Source: Symbiodinium microadriaticum
Lineage: Eukaryota > Sar > Dinophyceae > Suessiales > Symbiodiniaceae
DNA length: 64,000 nt
Assembly (NCBI GenBank): GCA_001939145.1
Contig: LSRX01000431.1
Span: 419,615-483,614, forward strand
Direction: 5' to 3'
Shown piece after piece: positions 32,831 to 44,375 of the stretch. The translations under genes and the position numbers were made by a program. The notes under the pieces are model-generated. The model was not told where the DNA came from. It saw only the letters and a list, made by a program, of their open reading frames with translations, and searched no databases. Each line of letters begins with the position of its first letter. Position 1 is the stretch's first letter.

Positions 32831-33652
32831 TGCCTTATAGAGATTCCTAGTATAAGAGCAGACGGTATAGGGCCCTCTACTTATAACGGTTATTTGGTCT
32901 TTTAATTTAAGCAGAGCAAATCTCAAACACCAAACCCCAGCCAAACGATAAGCCCCAGCCAAACGATAAGTCCACAGGTTTAACTATATGGATACAGATG
33001 TCAGACCATGAACACAGTAGCAAAAGTGAGAGGGCCCCTATCATATACTCCATCACCTTACACTGATTAAACCCTAAACCCTAAACCCTAAACCCAGCCA
33101 ACTCAAAACCTATGGGGAGGTCTCGTTGCCAAGCGCCTCTCCACCGTCATCCGCTCCAGCGCACAGCAGCTCTCTTTGCTCATCGCTTCTTCGTCATGAC
33201 TTGAGTAGTTGGGCATTGGGGGCTATCGGTGGAGTCTCGGGAACTCAGAAATCTGGAGTTGCGACGTTCTGGAGATTTCGGTCAGACAGCTGCTGCAGCG
33301 TGGCCACCGTGCGGGGTCTGGTTTCGAGCGGTGTAGGGCGTGGTGTGTAGGAGTAGGATCCTAGCGCTCATGACTCCTCAGCTCCGCACTATAATGCACC
33401 ATAGCATCCTACAGCATTGCCATGATGTGCTATATAAGATATGTTAGAGTAAGTACATACCATACTATGCTGTTTGATAGGATGAGAATTCTACTTTAGA
33501 CCAAGCGTCGGGTCGAAAATCGGTTGAGACAGCTGGCTTTGACCAGGTGTACTTCGTGGGGGACATTTGGTTGAACCACGTTGTTTTCGACTGGCCAGTG
33601 GGAACCACGGCGCTGGCCACCAGGCTGCAAAAAGAGCACCGGGGGCCCCTAA
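32831..33652. other. unique DNA, no supported gene
   Basis: CCAGCCAAACGATAAG occurs twice in tandem at about 32938-32970. CCCTAAA at 33068-33092. A Ser-rich 74-codon frame at 33126 is unrecognised. Confidence 0.4.
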
Positions 33653-33750
33653 ACCTCCATTGCAGCTCTTTTTGGCAATTTTTTGGGGGTTTTATCTTCA
33701 GGTTCCTATAAGGTCATCCCAAAACGGACCTACTATAGAGCCTATGGGTA
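33653..33750 (-). mobile_element. M1 hairpin element
   Basis: The left arm is altered (CCTCCATTGCAGCTCTTTTT). The right end GAGCCTATGGGTA is intact. The GGATCC centre has changed to GGTTCC. Confidence 0.82.
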
Positions 33751-33883
33751 AACCCTACAGAAAACCCAGAAAGTTATGGGCTTTGGGAGTAGCGTCGAGG
33801 GTCGTGCTGCCACCTGCTCCAAGTGTCGGTGCCGCAGGTTCACAACCATGAAGACACGCTTAGCTGTGTTCGATAGTTTACGA

Positions 33884-33983
33884 CCGTTGATGATATGAAT
33901 CCTGCATTGCCCATAATAAGGCATACCATGATTCCCAGAGTTCAGGGTCCTTGAAATAATGCAGGATTTATATCATCAACGTA
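33884..33983. mobile_element. M2 hairpin element, complete
   Basis: GACCGTTGATGATATGAATC faces GGATTTATATCATCAACGTA. Confidence 0.9.
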
Positions 33984-34595
33984 GTAGTTGCTTGAAGGCA
34001 TAGGCCCCAGGGGAATTAAAGTGTGAGTTGATGCCAGTGTCGTTGCTTAAGGCCCGTGCGATGCCGTGCCATCGGAGCCATTGCTTTGAGTCCAAGCGAT
34101 TTAGGGCCCGAGGTGGCAAGCTAAGACTGATGATGGGTTTAGGGTTTAGGGCAGGTTTGTGGAGAGTTCTGCATGTCAGATGACATCCGCCGGAAGCACG
34201 ACACTTGCAGGTATTCGAGTTCCATCGCGGGAGAGAGGTTTTGTCGATTCGACAGCTGCGAGATGTCCAGATGCCATGACAGCCTCTAGCCGCAGCAGCG
34301 CGATGGAGAGTGACGCCGCAAGGCTGCTCTGCACAAGTGGGTTCGTGATGGTCCATGGGCCATGCAGCAGCTCCCCCTGCATAGCGCGTCTCTGTTACGA
34401 TTGCAGAAAGTAAAGAAGACTCCAGGGCATAGGGATGGGGTCCGATCGCATGGCGCAATCCAACCCGGAGCGCCACAAGAACCCAGGACACAGGAGTCCA
34501 TGAGATGAAGTGAGCCGGAGCATGCAAGAATTTACGATGCGGGAGTCCGGCTAAGACAAAGCAAAGCGGAGAGAACAAAGACACCTGCGTCCCAC
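33984..34595. other. unique DNA, no supported gene
   Basis: A 208-codon minus frame (34602-33976) reads through an M2 terminus and a TTTAGGG tract (Leu-Asn-Pro-Lys-Pro). No domain is visible, so it is treated as chance. Confidence 0.4.
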
Positions 34596-34696
34596 TACCC
34601 ATAGGCCATAGGCTCCATAGTAGTTCCTTTTTGGGATTGCCTTGTAGGATCCTAAATATAAATCCCGGAAAGGAACTACTTTAGAGCCTATGGGTA
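34596..34696 (+). mobile_element. M1 hairpin element with duplicated end
   Basis: The left terminus reads TACCCATAGGCCATAGGCTC, a local CCATAGG duplication. The right end AGCCTATGGGTA and the centre GGATCCTAAATATAA are intact. Confidence 0.9.
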
Positions 34697-35876
34697 CATG
34701 CAACAAGGCAAGAACCCAGGACGCGGGTTCCGACCTGATCTCAGGAATATTCGGACCGGAGCCCAAGCCCCAGAGCTCCATCGACAAGTCTTGTCTTAGC
34801 TGGGATATGTAATTTAAGTCGCCCACAATACAGGGATCTATAGTAAGTATTATGGTTTAGGGGGCTTATGGTACCTTGAAAAGTAACGCCCTACAACTCG
34901 GAACCCTGAACCTTCAGTCTCCCCCAAACCCTAAACCTAAACCCTAAACCCTAAACTCTACACCCTAAAGCCTAAACACTAAAGAACGGCCGCCCAAAGG
35001 TGATTGCTCTCTCCGTGCAGGTGTTCGCGTTGGCGGGGCAGGCCCGCATTGAGTTTAGGCTTTAGGGGTGTTACGGGAGTTTAGCTGCTTTGAAGGAAAG
35101 GGTTCGGGTTGGGCGGCTTGGGCCTTTAGAGGTATCGGAATTTACGGTGTCAGGACTCTGTGGCCAGGGTACCGTTCACATGACATAAGACGTGGCAAGG
35201 GTGAACTTACAGAGTCGGCCTGCGTCATCTCATACTGCTAGGCGTGATTTGATCTTGGGAGCCGACACCCTACTTTTACCCGGTCGCGCCGATCTGCAGC
35301 AGGGATTCAGGATCTAGGGGCCTAACAGGGGTGAGGGCCAGGGCACCCCTGGACGAGGTGCGGAAAACAGATCAGCTTCTCAAGCCTGATGGGGTTTAGG
35401 GTTTAGGGTTTCGGGCTTGGAACCGAAGAAAAAACCCCACAACTGCAACCTTAGAGCCAGAGCACGCGAGACGAAGAGATCGTTGTTTCATGGCCTCTCA
35501 ATTCAGCCCAGGAGCAACAGTGAACTCTTCCTCGGGACATCTAGGTCTAGGTGTGTTCGGAACCAGCGTAAAGCTCGGTTCTCCCAGTGCTTTTCAAGAA
35601 GACTTGCAGGTGGAGCACAAGAACAGCGGCTCAGCTGAACCTGGTACACTGGGGCTGTGGCATTCTTGGCTCCATTTCGGTGCATGTGCTGATGGGGGGG
35701 GCCCTGTTCGCAGTGCCAGAGAAGCTACGTGCACAGGTTCACTTGAACTCCTGCAACAACCTGGGACCTTGATTCAGCCTAACTACACTCAACAATTGTT
35801 TCGCAGCTTGTCACCATGGAACCAATCCCAGATCTTTGCTCTTTTGGATTGTTGACGACGTTGTTAGCTCTTGCCT
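34697..35876. other. unique DNA, no supported gene
   Basis: CCCTAAA at 34925-34985, TTTAGGG at 35394-35412. A 121-codon plus frame (35490-35855) has ordinary composition but no family I know. It could be a lone exon; nothing confirms it. Confidence 0.35.
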
Positions 35877-35975
35877 TAGACCTCTAAACCTCTAAACCCC
35901 TAAACCTCTAAACCCTAAACCCCCCACATCCTAAAACCCTAAACCCCTAAACCCTAAAACCCCTAAACCCTCACG
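35877..35975 (-). repeat. CCCCTAAA/CCTCTAAA tract
   Basis: Eleven units. Confidence 0.85.
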
Positions 35976-36084
35976 TCGCCTCCGAATCCGAAGCATCATC
36001 TTGCTGCCTGCCTTCGAGGTGCTGCCACCTCAGCACACCCCAGCTCTTCCTCTTGTGAGAGCCAGGTAGTTTAAAGCTTCGCTT

Positions 36085-36185
36085 CGCCTTAGGGATTTAT
36101 AGGGTTTATAGGGTTTAGGGCTAAGGGCTTAGGGTTTAGCGCTTAGGGCTTAAGATTTAGGGCTTAGGGTTTATGGGGATGCAGG
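36085..36185 (+). repeat. TTTAGGGC/TTTATAGGG tract
   Basis: Degenerate units, many with AGGGCTTAGGG. Confidence 0.75.
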
Positions 36186-36261
36186 GATGAATTTGCTTCT
36201 TTGCCCGGAGGTAGCATATCCGGCTCATGAAGAAGGGGATTTCACTTCGGCCGCCGGCTCG

Positions 36262-36339
36262 GTGGTTCCTTTTACCTTTTTCTGTAGGATTCTAAACATA
36301 AACCCCAAAAAGGAACTACTATGGAGCCCATTATGGGTA
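36262..36339 (+). mobile_element. M1 element, left end lost
   Basis: GGTTCCTTTTACCTTTTTCTG begins inside the left arm. The right arm is AAAAAGGAACTACTATGGAG with a 2-base insertion before GGGTA. Confidence 0.82.
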
Positions 36340-36838
36340 CGCTATAAACTCCCAAACCGTAGCATCCCTAGAACGTACGTGCAATTCGTCGTCGGGACCT
36401 TGCCATCCAAGACAAACCTTGGAGCAGGCTCTTGCATGTTTCACCGTGGCGACCTGTCAACTGCTGCCTTCTATGTTCAAGCTAGGTTTCAAGGTTTAGG
36501 TTCTTTTAGAAACCCTATAGGCCCTAAACCACAAAATGCCCTAAGCCCTTATAAGTCGTGCTTCAAGCTGGCTTGAAATGTTGGGCTATGGACGGAGACT
36601 GCTAGCTTGACATTGGCATTTGCCTCCTCATTACTGGGTTCTTGCTAGGGGATTTAACTGCAGTTTGGGGATCTCTAGCAATTAAGGGGGCTTCCTGATT
36701 ATGGTGACTTAGTTCAGACCCCTTAGCAAGAGCCCAGAGTGATTACTAAGTTACCAAGGTACCCTAAGTAGCCCTGAACCCCAAACCGTAAACCGTGTAA
36801 TACGTAAACCTGCATCCCATTTATGATGGTATCTGGAG
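36340..36838. other. unique DNA, no supported gene
   Basis: The plus frame 36187-36576 runs through the M1 and is not credible. GCAATTAAGGGG/CCCCTTAGC-type arms at 36655-36735 may be another hairpin. Confidence 0.35.
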
Positions 36839-36992
36839 CCTTAAGCCCCTAAACCCCTAAACCCCTAAGCCCTAAACCCTAAACCCTAAACCCCTAAACC
36901 CCTAAACCCCTAAGCCCTAAACCCTAAACCCCTAAACCCCTAAGCCCCTAAACCCCTAAACCCCTAAACCCCTAAGCCCTAAACCCTGTATC
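36839..36992 (-). repeat. CCCCTAAA array
   Basis: About 19 units, bracketed by two copies of GGTATCTGGAGCCTTA (about 36828 and 37004). Confidence 0.9.
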
Positions 36993-37013
36993 CCAGTTGT
37001 GAAGGTATCTGGA

Positions 37014-37424
37014 GCCTTAGGGTCAAGGACGGAACGCTGACCTAAACCCTTGAAGGAACCCTTAAAGGAACCCGGGAACCCTAAACCCTTAAAGGAACCC
37101 TAGACCCTCAACCCTTGAAGGAACCCTAAACCCTTAAAGGAACCCTAGACCCTCAACCCTTAAAGGAACCCTAAACCCTAATCCCTTAAAGGAGCCTTTG
37201 AAGGAACCCTAGACCCTCAACCCTTGAAGGAACCCTAAACCCTAATCTCTTAAAGGAGCCTTTGAAGGAACCCTAGACCCTAAACCTTTGAAGGAACCCT
37301 AAACCCTCATCCCTTAAAGGAGCCTTTGAAGGAACCCTAGACCCTAAACCCTTGAAGGAACCCTAAACCCTAGTCCCTTAAAGGAGCCTTTGAAGGAACC
37401 TTAGGGTCAAGGACGGAACGCTGA
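37014..37424. repeat. 64 bp tandem array between 25-base direct repeats
   Basis: AAAGGAGCCTTTGAAGGAACC starts at 37188, 37252, 37316 and 37380 (exact 64 bp period), with decayed units from 37040. Both edges carry TTAGGGTCAAGGACGGAACG, at 37017 and 37401. Confidence 0.92.
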
Positions 37425-38135
37425 GCGGCAGGGCTAAGAGTCCCATGTCGCAACATCGAAGCTGTGGAAAGGGGGACTTAAATGTACCACAGTTCAGGGT
37501 CCAGGGTTAAGGGTTTACAAGGTTTATAGGTTGAGGGTTTCCAGGGTGTTTTGGGGTTTTCAGGGTTTTTAGGGTTTAGGTTTTTTTTTGGCGGGGTTGA
37601 AATCTGTGAGTCTGAAGGCCCAGGTACAGGCCTAAGCATTACCTGCACCTACCAAAGCCACGTTTTTGCAAGGCCCCTTTCATTCATTACATTAGGTTGT
37701 GTTTGTAGACGCTGCAGCAACGTAGGTCATAGTAGGCTGAGATAGCTTGAAGATGGATGGACGCTTGCTTTTGACACACGCCTCGCAGCCGCGCAACAGT
37801 GTTCCCACGCTGGTGGGCGAGCCGAGACGGTCTTTCCTGAGATCAGGGTTCCTTTTCAGGCCTGCATCCAGCATGGTCGACTTAAGCAGCAGTTCATTTT
37901 TTGAACCCTAAACCCGAAACCCTAAGCAATGTTGGAGGCTTTGCCCTGTGTCGGACGAGCACACACGAGTTTGTTGTCCTCATTCGGCTCACCCCACAGT
38001 CTACTCTGAGGAACCCAGAAAGCACCGGCTAACTGAGGCTGTTGTGGAGCTCCAGGTAGCTACACATAAGTTAGGCTGCCGTATACCTCTACAATGGGGC
38101 AGTATACTTATGTTAATATGTCATAGGTCGTATGC
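37425..38135. other. unique DNA, no supported gene
   Basis: TTTAGGG-like pieces at 37500-37590. Frames of 60-64 codons are unrecognised. Confidence 0.35.
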
Positions 38136-38137
38136 AT

Positions 38138-38270
38138 GTGTGTATATATATATACATACGTATGTGTATATATATATATATATATGTATGTATATGTATA
38201 TTTACATGCATATGCATATGCATATGCATATGCATATATGTATACGTATATCTATATGTATATGTGTGTG
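38138..38270. repeat. TA/TATG/TGCATA microsatellite
   Basis: Includes six CATATG units at about 38206-38240. Confidence 0.92.
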
Positions 38271-38441
38271 GTTCGATACTGAGGTGAAGCTATGTTTACA
38301 GTATAATGTGCTGTTATAGTTAGTTAGTCTACTACACTTCTCTAGAGGGTTACGTGTTGCCTCTATATACCTCGCGGCCCTGATGGCCAAGAGCTTGCAG
38401 ATTCGCAGCTTATAAGTTTAGGGGTCTTGAGAATTTGCGTG

Positions 38442-38508
38442 GCTATATATATATATATATATATATACACTATATCTATATATACATATATATATATATA
38501 TATAATAT
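38442..38508. repeat. AT microsatellite
   Basis: (AT)n interrupted by CACTATATC. Confidence 0.92.
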
Positions 38509-39278
38509 GGCTTAATCAGGGTATCTTATACAGTTTAGGGAAATTTGGGGTGGTTACATATAAACTTGATTGTAGGGGTAGGCCCTCTCTAGGGACACTC
38601 CATGGCTCTGCAGAGCAGGGTGCTGGTGCTTCGCGGGTTCCTGGGTACCGCGGTCTAGCTTCCGAATTTTCTCAGCCTGCCGGCGCAGGATTTCCCGAAA
38701 TGCGGGGGCCGACATGTGGCGAGTATCAATTATATTTATGGATGAACGGGCCGCATAAGCATAGTTAACGCTCGGTGACTAATACTATTTTTTAAAACCC
38801 TATTCTAATTATTAAGGCCCCTACTGTAATTGGGCTTTTACAGGCTTTTCAGCTGAAGCCTGGGGCATCTTTGGACTCGAGGGGAGAGAGAGAGGGTTCA
38901 GGGTATAGGGCCTGGCCGATCACGAGCTATTTGCTGCTTTCGGGCCTGGGTACTGGCTTCTGTGACTTGAGTCACCTGTACGGTTTTTTGGCGAAGGCCG
39001 TCCAGGTCCAGTGCGCACGCAGCATTCGTAGGGGGAGCAATGCATGACGGACCCCCTTTGCGACAAAGTAGTTCTTCTTTCTATGTTCGGCCGTGTGGGT
39101 GGAAAAGGTATGTAATTTCAGTCAGGGTCCGGTTCAGCTACATTGCTGTTGGGGTTTGAAACGAATGGTTTTGTATTTCCGTTCTGAAGAGTTTGACAGG
39201 AGTCAACCTATAGCCGCATCCTAAGCTCGGTCGCTGGTAGACTCCCGAATCCCTTTAGCCTGACCTTTTGCCTGACCT
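38509..39278. other. unique DNA with M7 half element
   Basis: AACCCTATTCTAATTATTAAGGCCCC at about 38797-38822 is one arm of M7. No gene is supported. Confidence 0.4.
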
Positions 39279-39325
39279 TTAGGGTTTAGGGTTTAGATTT
39301 AGGGTTTAGGGTTTAGGGTTTAGGC
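39279..39325 (+). repeat. TTTAGGG tract
   Basis: Six units. Confidence 0.88.
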
Positions 39326-39499
39326 CTGGGTCCCTTTAGCCTAACCTTTAAAACAACTAATGCATCTGGGGTGTCTACTTCGAGGTTCATGGGCGGTTTT
39401 TAAATGGGCTAATGAGTAGTAGGGGCCACAGTTAGCCCAGACTAGGGGACTTATATCACCCCACTTATAACTACCCTAAACCCTAAACCCTAAACCCAC

Positions 39500-39583
39500 T
39501 ACCCATGAACCCCCAAGTAGATACCCATATTTAGGATCCTATAAGGTAATCCCAAAACGGCACTACTATGGAGCCTATGGGTA
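39500..39583 (-). mobile_element. M1 element, left arm eroded
   Basis: TACCCATGAACCCCCAAGTA replaces the left arm. From TATTTAGGATCCTATAAGG to GAGCCTATGGGTA is intact. It directly follows a CCCTAAA tract (39474-39497). Confidence 0.85.
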
Positions 39584-39715
39584 TACCCGAAACCCCAAGT
39601 CCACAAATACGACCTCCACACAGCGGTGGGCCCAGTGCCGGCAGTTGCACCTCGACGTACTTGGCGAAGAGGCGCTCGCCTAACAAAAAGTGCTAGAATC
39701 CACCTTTCTTTTGGG

Positions 39716-39829
39716 TATATATATATATATATGTATGTATATATATATGTATGTATATATATATATATATCTGTTGTTGTATGTAGGATCCTGTAAGGCA
39801 ACCCCACAAAGGAACCTCCAATGGAGACT
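39716..39829 (-). mobile_element. M1 fragment fused to AT microsatellite
   Basis: (AT)n/TATG at 39716-39772 occupies the left half. GTAGGATCCTGTAAGGCAACC and AAAGGAACCTCCAATGGAG form the right half. Confidence 0.65.
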
Positions 39830-40045
39830 TTTGGCAGTATCTACTCAAAACAGTTTAGGCATGACCACGACCCTAATTTCGAGAACGGCCTGTAGAGAGG
39901 TGTCTTTGAGCTGTGCTTCGCAGTTTGGTTGCACTTCGACCCATGTTCCTGAGTCTGAAGCCTAAACCCTCAACCTGGGTACCCTTCGAAAGCCTGAGAA
40001 ACCTCAGATGCCTACTTAGCCTACACCTTGCAAATTCCAGAGACA
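39830..40045. other. unique DNA
   Basis: Nothing recognisable. Confidence 0.3.
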
Positions 40046-40140
40046 CTAAATTCCTGGGCCTCCAAAATAGCCCAAAGTAGGTACTATTTATAGACTTTAC
40101 ACCCCAAAGTAGGTACTAATTGCATACTTGGAGCCCTGGG
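40046..40140. mobile_element. M8 element
   Basis: CCTGGGCCTCCAAAATAGCC, then CCCAAAGTAGGTACTA twice (40069 and 40103), ending ACTTGGAGCCCTGGG. The outer arms are inverted and the inner phrase is a direct repeat. Confidence 0.6.
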
Positions 40141-41350
40141 GAATACAATTTTTTTTCAGGACCACACGGGCTTTGTCGGGGTACCTTGGTGGACTGTGGA
40201 GGTCGGGTCGTGGGGACCAGCGCTGAGCTTGGCTTTCCCTAGTTGTAGACCCTACCTGTAACCTGTGACCCAAACCCCTAAGCCGTACCCGAAACCCTAA
40301 GACCATATTAGTCTTTAAGCTGTAGGTCTTTGGGGTTGGAGGTACGGTCCAAGTGTTCTTGGTTTCGAGGGCTTTTAATTGGGTAGGCCGATGGTTCCCA
40401 AAGATGGTCCAAGTAAGAGTATCTGCGAAATACCTACTACATGGGTACTTGGACCTTGTGAGGCTGTAGGATTTTCGGCGCGAACATCTCAACTCGCCTG
40501 CCGCCTCATTGGCTGATTATGGCTTACTAGCTGAGTAGGTAGCCTTTAACTTTTTTGGGGCTTATATAATCCTACCATAATGCCTCCAAGCCGTAACAGC
40601 GCTCAAACTGCAGGAGCTTGGGTCGGCAACGAAAAATCGAAGCAAGAAGGGTTTAGGTTGGATACTGCCCCCACTCAGTAACAGTTGAGTAATATTCATA
40701 ATATGGATATATAAGGCCCTTAGTAGTAGCCTTCTTATAGCCTGCTACTGTATTGGGGCAGTACCCAAGGTTTAGGGTTTAAGGTTTAGTTTAGGCCCAT
40801 ATAACCTTGGCTTGGGCTCCTCCTAAGAGTTCCCTATATAAGGCCTTAGAAAGGTAGGTTATTTGGGCTTAAGTATAAGGCAAGGCCGACGGAGCCACGT
40901 TCTAAGCCCTTACGTCCTAAATTGCTTGATCACTGTGCATGACACAGTCAACTAGCTTGACATGTTTCGTAACCCGTGAGACAGTTGCTTAGGTAGTATA
41001 GATGGACGCATGGGCAGATAGTTAGACAGACAGATATGCAAAGCATATACCAGCAGGCTCCCAGCATCTGTAAACAACGGAAGTAGCCGTCACAAAACTA
41101 GGCTATCCCAGCACTACAGCAAAGACACGTCATGGCCTCGAGAGTTGCCTTGGCGCTGCTGGCATGCTGGGTTTGGCGTCCCGGCTGCAGAGTCGGTAGA
41201 CTACCCTCTTTTCATGGTCTTATAAGCGACATCAACAGCAGCTAAATTTAAATCACACTGACAAAAATACCCGGTATAACGCTGCCGGTCCATAGCTGCA
41301 TCAGTAGTTATAGAAGCTATAGCAACGGACACTTGCCTTTGTGAACCCGG
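40141..41350. other. unique DNA, no supported gene
   Basis: A 131-codon minus frame (40492-40097) crosses the M8 element and is not recognised. No other signal. Confidence 0.35.
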
Positions 41351-41357
41351 TATCAAC

Positions 41358-41396
41358 TACAGCAGTAGCAGCAGTAGCAGCAGTAGCAGCAGCAAC
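41358..41396. repeat. CAG/TAG triplet repeat
   Basis: AGCAGTAGCAGCAGTAGCAG-type units. Confidence 0.85.
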
Positions 41397-41524
41397 GATG
41401 CTCAGCACGATCACAGAATCTCGGGAATGCTGCCAAATGCATCGAAGTACCACCGATGCCCTGTCCAAGACGACTAACACCACAACAGCTAGGACAGGCA
41501 CGGGAGAATGTATGTCGTTTTGGG

Positions 41525-41620
41525 GGGACCCTAAACCCCAAACCCTACACCCTAAACCCCTAAACCCTAAACCCTAAACCCTAAAACCTAAACCCTAAAC
41601 CCCTAAACCCCTAAACAAGT
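41525..41620 (-). repeat. CCCTAAA tract
   Basis: Twelve units. Confidence 0.88.
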
Positions 41621-41714
41621 CGTTGAAAGTCCCGTTCCGCACCCGAGGCATTGCAGCAGGGGCCCATGCAGCTCACGAAGCCCGGAAGGCTGGGAGCTGC
41701 TTTGGGTGGGTTAG

Positions 41715-41755
41715 GTATTTAGGGTTTAGGGTTTAGGGTTTGGGGTTTGGGCGCG
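41715..41755 (+). repeat. TTTAGGG tract
   Basis: Five units, opposed to the C-rich tract 95 bases upstream. Confidence 0.85.
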
Positions 41756-42236
41756 TCTCCGTTTCTTTCTCAGTTTGCTCCGATTTTGCCCGTTACGATC
41801 AGTACTGGGTGTTACCTGTGCTTCGTATATTGGTGTCTTGCATGTCGCTCTGGCTTCGACCGCTGCTGATATGAGGCAGGACGTGTCGCTTTTGTTCAGG
41901 CTCAGGAAGGAGGAATGATCTTGCACTGGGAGGCTGAGTAGGTAACCTAACTTAACTTAATATACTCCTACTATCATTCCACATAGTCGTAGAATAAATC
42001 AATAATCCTACTTGAATTTAAACATAATCCTACAATAACTCAAAAATACAATCCTACTATAACACTCCTCTAAGGGTTCCTTGAAAGGGTTCCTTTATGG
42101 GTCTCAGTACCTCAGAATCTTATTATACTCTTCCAGCCAACATAACCACTACCCTAAACCCAAGTCCTGTATTGGGTCCTTGGGCTGTATCCGGTAGGTT
42201 CCTACTGAAGGTTTTTTGATACAAGCCCTAGAGCCC
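41756..42236. other. unique DNA with AATCCTAC repeats
   Basis: ATAATCCTACT/ATAATCCTACA phrases recur four or five times at 41960-42065. No gene is seen. Confidence 0.4.
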
Positions 42237-42330
42237 CAACAGGCTCCATTGCAGCTCGTTTTTTGGGGTTTATTTTAGGATCCTATAAGGTATATAACCC
42301 CAAAAGGAACGACTATGGAGCCTATGGGTG
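42237..42330 (-). mobile_element. M1 hairpin element
   Basis: AGGCTCCATTGCAGCTCG ... GGAGCCTATGGGTG. The centre is TTTTAGGATCCTATAAGG. Confidence 0.88.
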
Positions 42331-42487
42331 TAGACCCTGAACCCGAAGCCGTGACCTTGAGGCCAGGCCTTTGCCCGAGTAGCCCGACCGGGCCGGAACA
42401 CGAAGAGCATCCGCTGCACGACTGCACGGGAAGGGGTGGTCCGGAATTCCCACCCGGGTCCCAAGGAACAGCAGAGTGTGTATGTGA

Positions 42488-42565
42488 TTATATATATATA
42501 TATATATACACACACATGTAGTATACATATATATATATATACACACACATAAACACATATATACA
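42488..42565. repeat. AT and CA microsatellite
   Basis: (TA)n CACACACATG (TA)n CACACACATAAACACA. Confidence 0.92.
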
Positions 42566-42744
42566 TTTGGGGCCCGCATATCTACTACGGACCAACTTTT
42601 AGGATTGTGGAGACTTGTCGACTTTTTGGATTTTTGGAGTCGTTGGACTAGGGTTTTAGGTTTGAGGGGATGTCGAGCTAAGCTACTCGAAGACCTGCAT
42701 TGTCGGCATGTAGGACTCAAGAACGAGCTTTATTCCTGTAGGCC

Positions 42745-42915
42745 TGAAAACCCTAAACCCGAAACCCCACACCCCAAATTGCCCTAAGCCCTATGCCCTG
42801 TGCCCTAAACCCTAAGCCCTAAACCCTAAACCGTAAACCCTAAACCTCAAGCCCGAAGCCCTAAACCCGAAGACCTAAACCCTAAACCCCAAACCTGAGC
42901 ATGGAATGAGGGTTT
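42745..42915 (-). repeat. degenerate CCCTAAA array
   Basis: About 18 units including CCCGAAG variants. Confidence 0.82.
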
Positions 42916-43029
42916 AGGGCTCAGAAGCCCGAAACCTCGATTTTGCGGCCCCAAAGGCCCTCGGAGGCGTACTGCGAGCCTCCTGGCCGATGTGGAGGAG
43001 GAGCAGGAAACGAGGACGGCTTAGGGATT

Positions 43030-43290
43030 CGGGTTGGGAGGGGTTTAGGGTGGGTTTTGCTTTTTTGGGGGGTTTTTGGGTTTTTTTTGGGGGACTTGTT
43101 GGTGGTTTTTGGGGTTTTAGGGGGGGTTTAGGGTTTCGGTTGGCAGGGGTTTAAGGTTAAGGGTTTAGAGTGTGGGGTTTAGGGTTTCGGTTGGGAGGGG
43201 TTTGGGGTTGAGGGTTTAGGGTTCGGGGTTCATTGTTTCGGGTACGAGGGGTAGGGGTTTAGGGTTTGCGCATTGGGGATTGGGGTTTTG
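43030..43290 (+). repeat. G/T-rich TTTAGGG/TTTTTGGGG array
   Basis: GGTTTCGGTTGGNAGGGGTTT recurs about three times. Runs of T7-T8 and G6 interrupt it. Confidence 0.82.
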
Positions 43291-43351
43291 GGTCTATGGC
43301 CATGGTTGGGTCTTTGGGTCATGGATGAGTCTCCGAAGCATTATTGCTTTG

Positions 43352-43470
43352 TAAGAGCAGTATCCTTAAAGGAACCCTAACAATGACCCTTAAAGGAACC
43401 CTTAACGAGAACCCTAAGAAGGGACCCTTAAAGGAACCCTTAAAAGGAACCCTCAAAGGAACCCTTAATT
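43352..43470. repeat. CTTAAAGGAACC tandem repeat
   Basis: Six or seven units of CCCTTAAAGGAACC, related to the unit of the 37 kb array. Confidence 0.85.
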
Positions 43471-43569
43471 AATGGCAGTATGTGGGAAGTCCAGGCTTTA
43501 GGCTGGGCCGAACTACTCGGGTCCGGTATCTAGGTCTTGTGCCCTGAGGGTCAGTATATTTGGCCTGCT

Positions 43570-43620
43570 GGCCTTCAGGGTTTAGGATATAGGGTTTAGG
43601 GTTTAGGGTTTAGGGATCCT
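43570..43620 (+). repeat. TTTAGGG tract
   Basis: Five units. Confidence 0.85.
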
Positions 43621-43754
43621 GCACAAGGCATTGGCATGAGTACGAGTTTTAGGGTAGCATGCGTCGTTTCAAGGGCCATGCAAACCTCCTGGCGTATTGA
43701 CCTGTCCGGGTGCAGGGTTTCGGGCCGGGATATCTCAAACCCCAACCCCTGAAG

Positions 43755-43825
43755 TTTAAACCTAAACCCTAAACCCTAAACCCCTATAGGCAATAAGCCT
43801 TATACCTTACTGGAGCCTATGGGTA
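43755..43825. mobile_element. CCCTAAA piece and M1 right-end fragment
   Basis: After CCCTAAA units, TATACCTTACTGGAGCC then TATGGGTA preserves only the last 20 bases of M1. Confidence 0.6.
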
Positions 43826-43949
43826 TATACCCTGAACCCGAAGCCGCGAGCTGTGCCCTGAGCCTCAAGCACGTCTGCAGGAGCCAACCGAAACGGAGGC
43901 CCGCGAAGTCCGTGAAGAAGTCCCTGCGTGTGCCGCTCAAAGGAGGCAC

Positions 43950-44085
43950 CCATTTAGGATTTAGGGTTTAGGATTTTTTCGGGTTTAGGGTTTAGGGGTC
44001 TTTAGTGTTTTTTTAGGATTTAGGGTTTTTTTAGGATTTAAGGTTTAGGGGTATTTAGGATTTAGGGTTTAGGGTTTAGTGCAGC
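43950..44085 (+). repeat. TTTAGGA/TTTAGGG array with T-runs
   Basis: GGATTTAGGGTTTTTTTAGG-like units. Confidence 0.82.
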
Positions 44086-44299
44086 ACTCTGGGAACGCAC
44101 GGCTTTAGCGATGTCCGGCAGTCTTGTTCGACAGGATTGCTGCTTCCTAAGGGGGTAGCACAATTCTTGACGACGCAGAGTATCAAAACCCTAGGCCCAA
44201 GGCCTTATAAGCCATAACCCTGAGCCCTGAACACTGCAAACCCTGATCCTGACAAGCCCTATCGGAACAGACCCTTCTAGACCCCTCGTTCCTTCAATT

Positions 44300-44375
44300 A
44301 AGGCCCCTAAACCCTAAACCCCTAAACCCTAAACCCCTAAACCCTAAACCCCTAAACCCTAAACCCTAAGCCCTT
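44300..44375 (-). repeat. CCCCTAAACCCTAAA array
   Basis: Alternating 8- and 7-base units, five pairs. Confidence 0.9.

Noticed and set aside
33976..34602. 208-codon minus-strand frame
   Set aside because: Runs through telomere-like repeat and an M2 terminus. No family signature.
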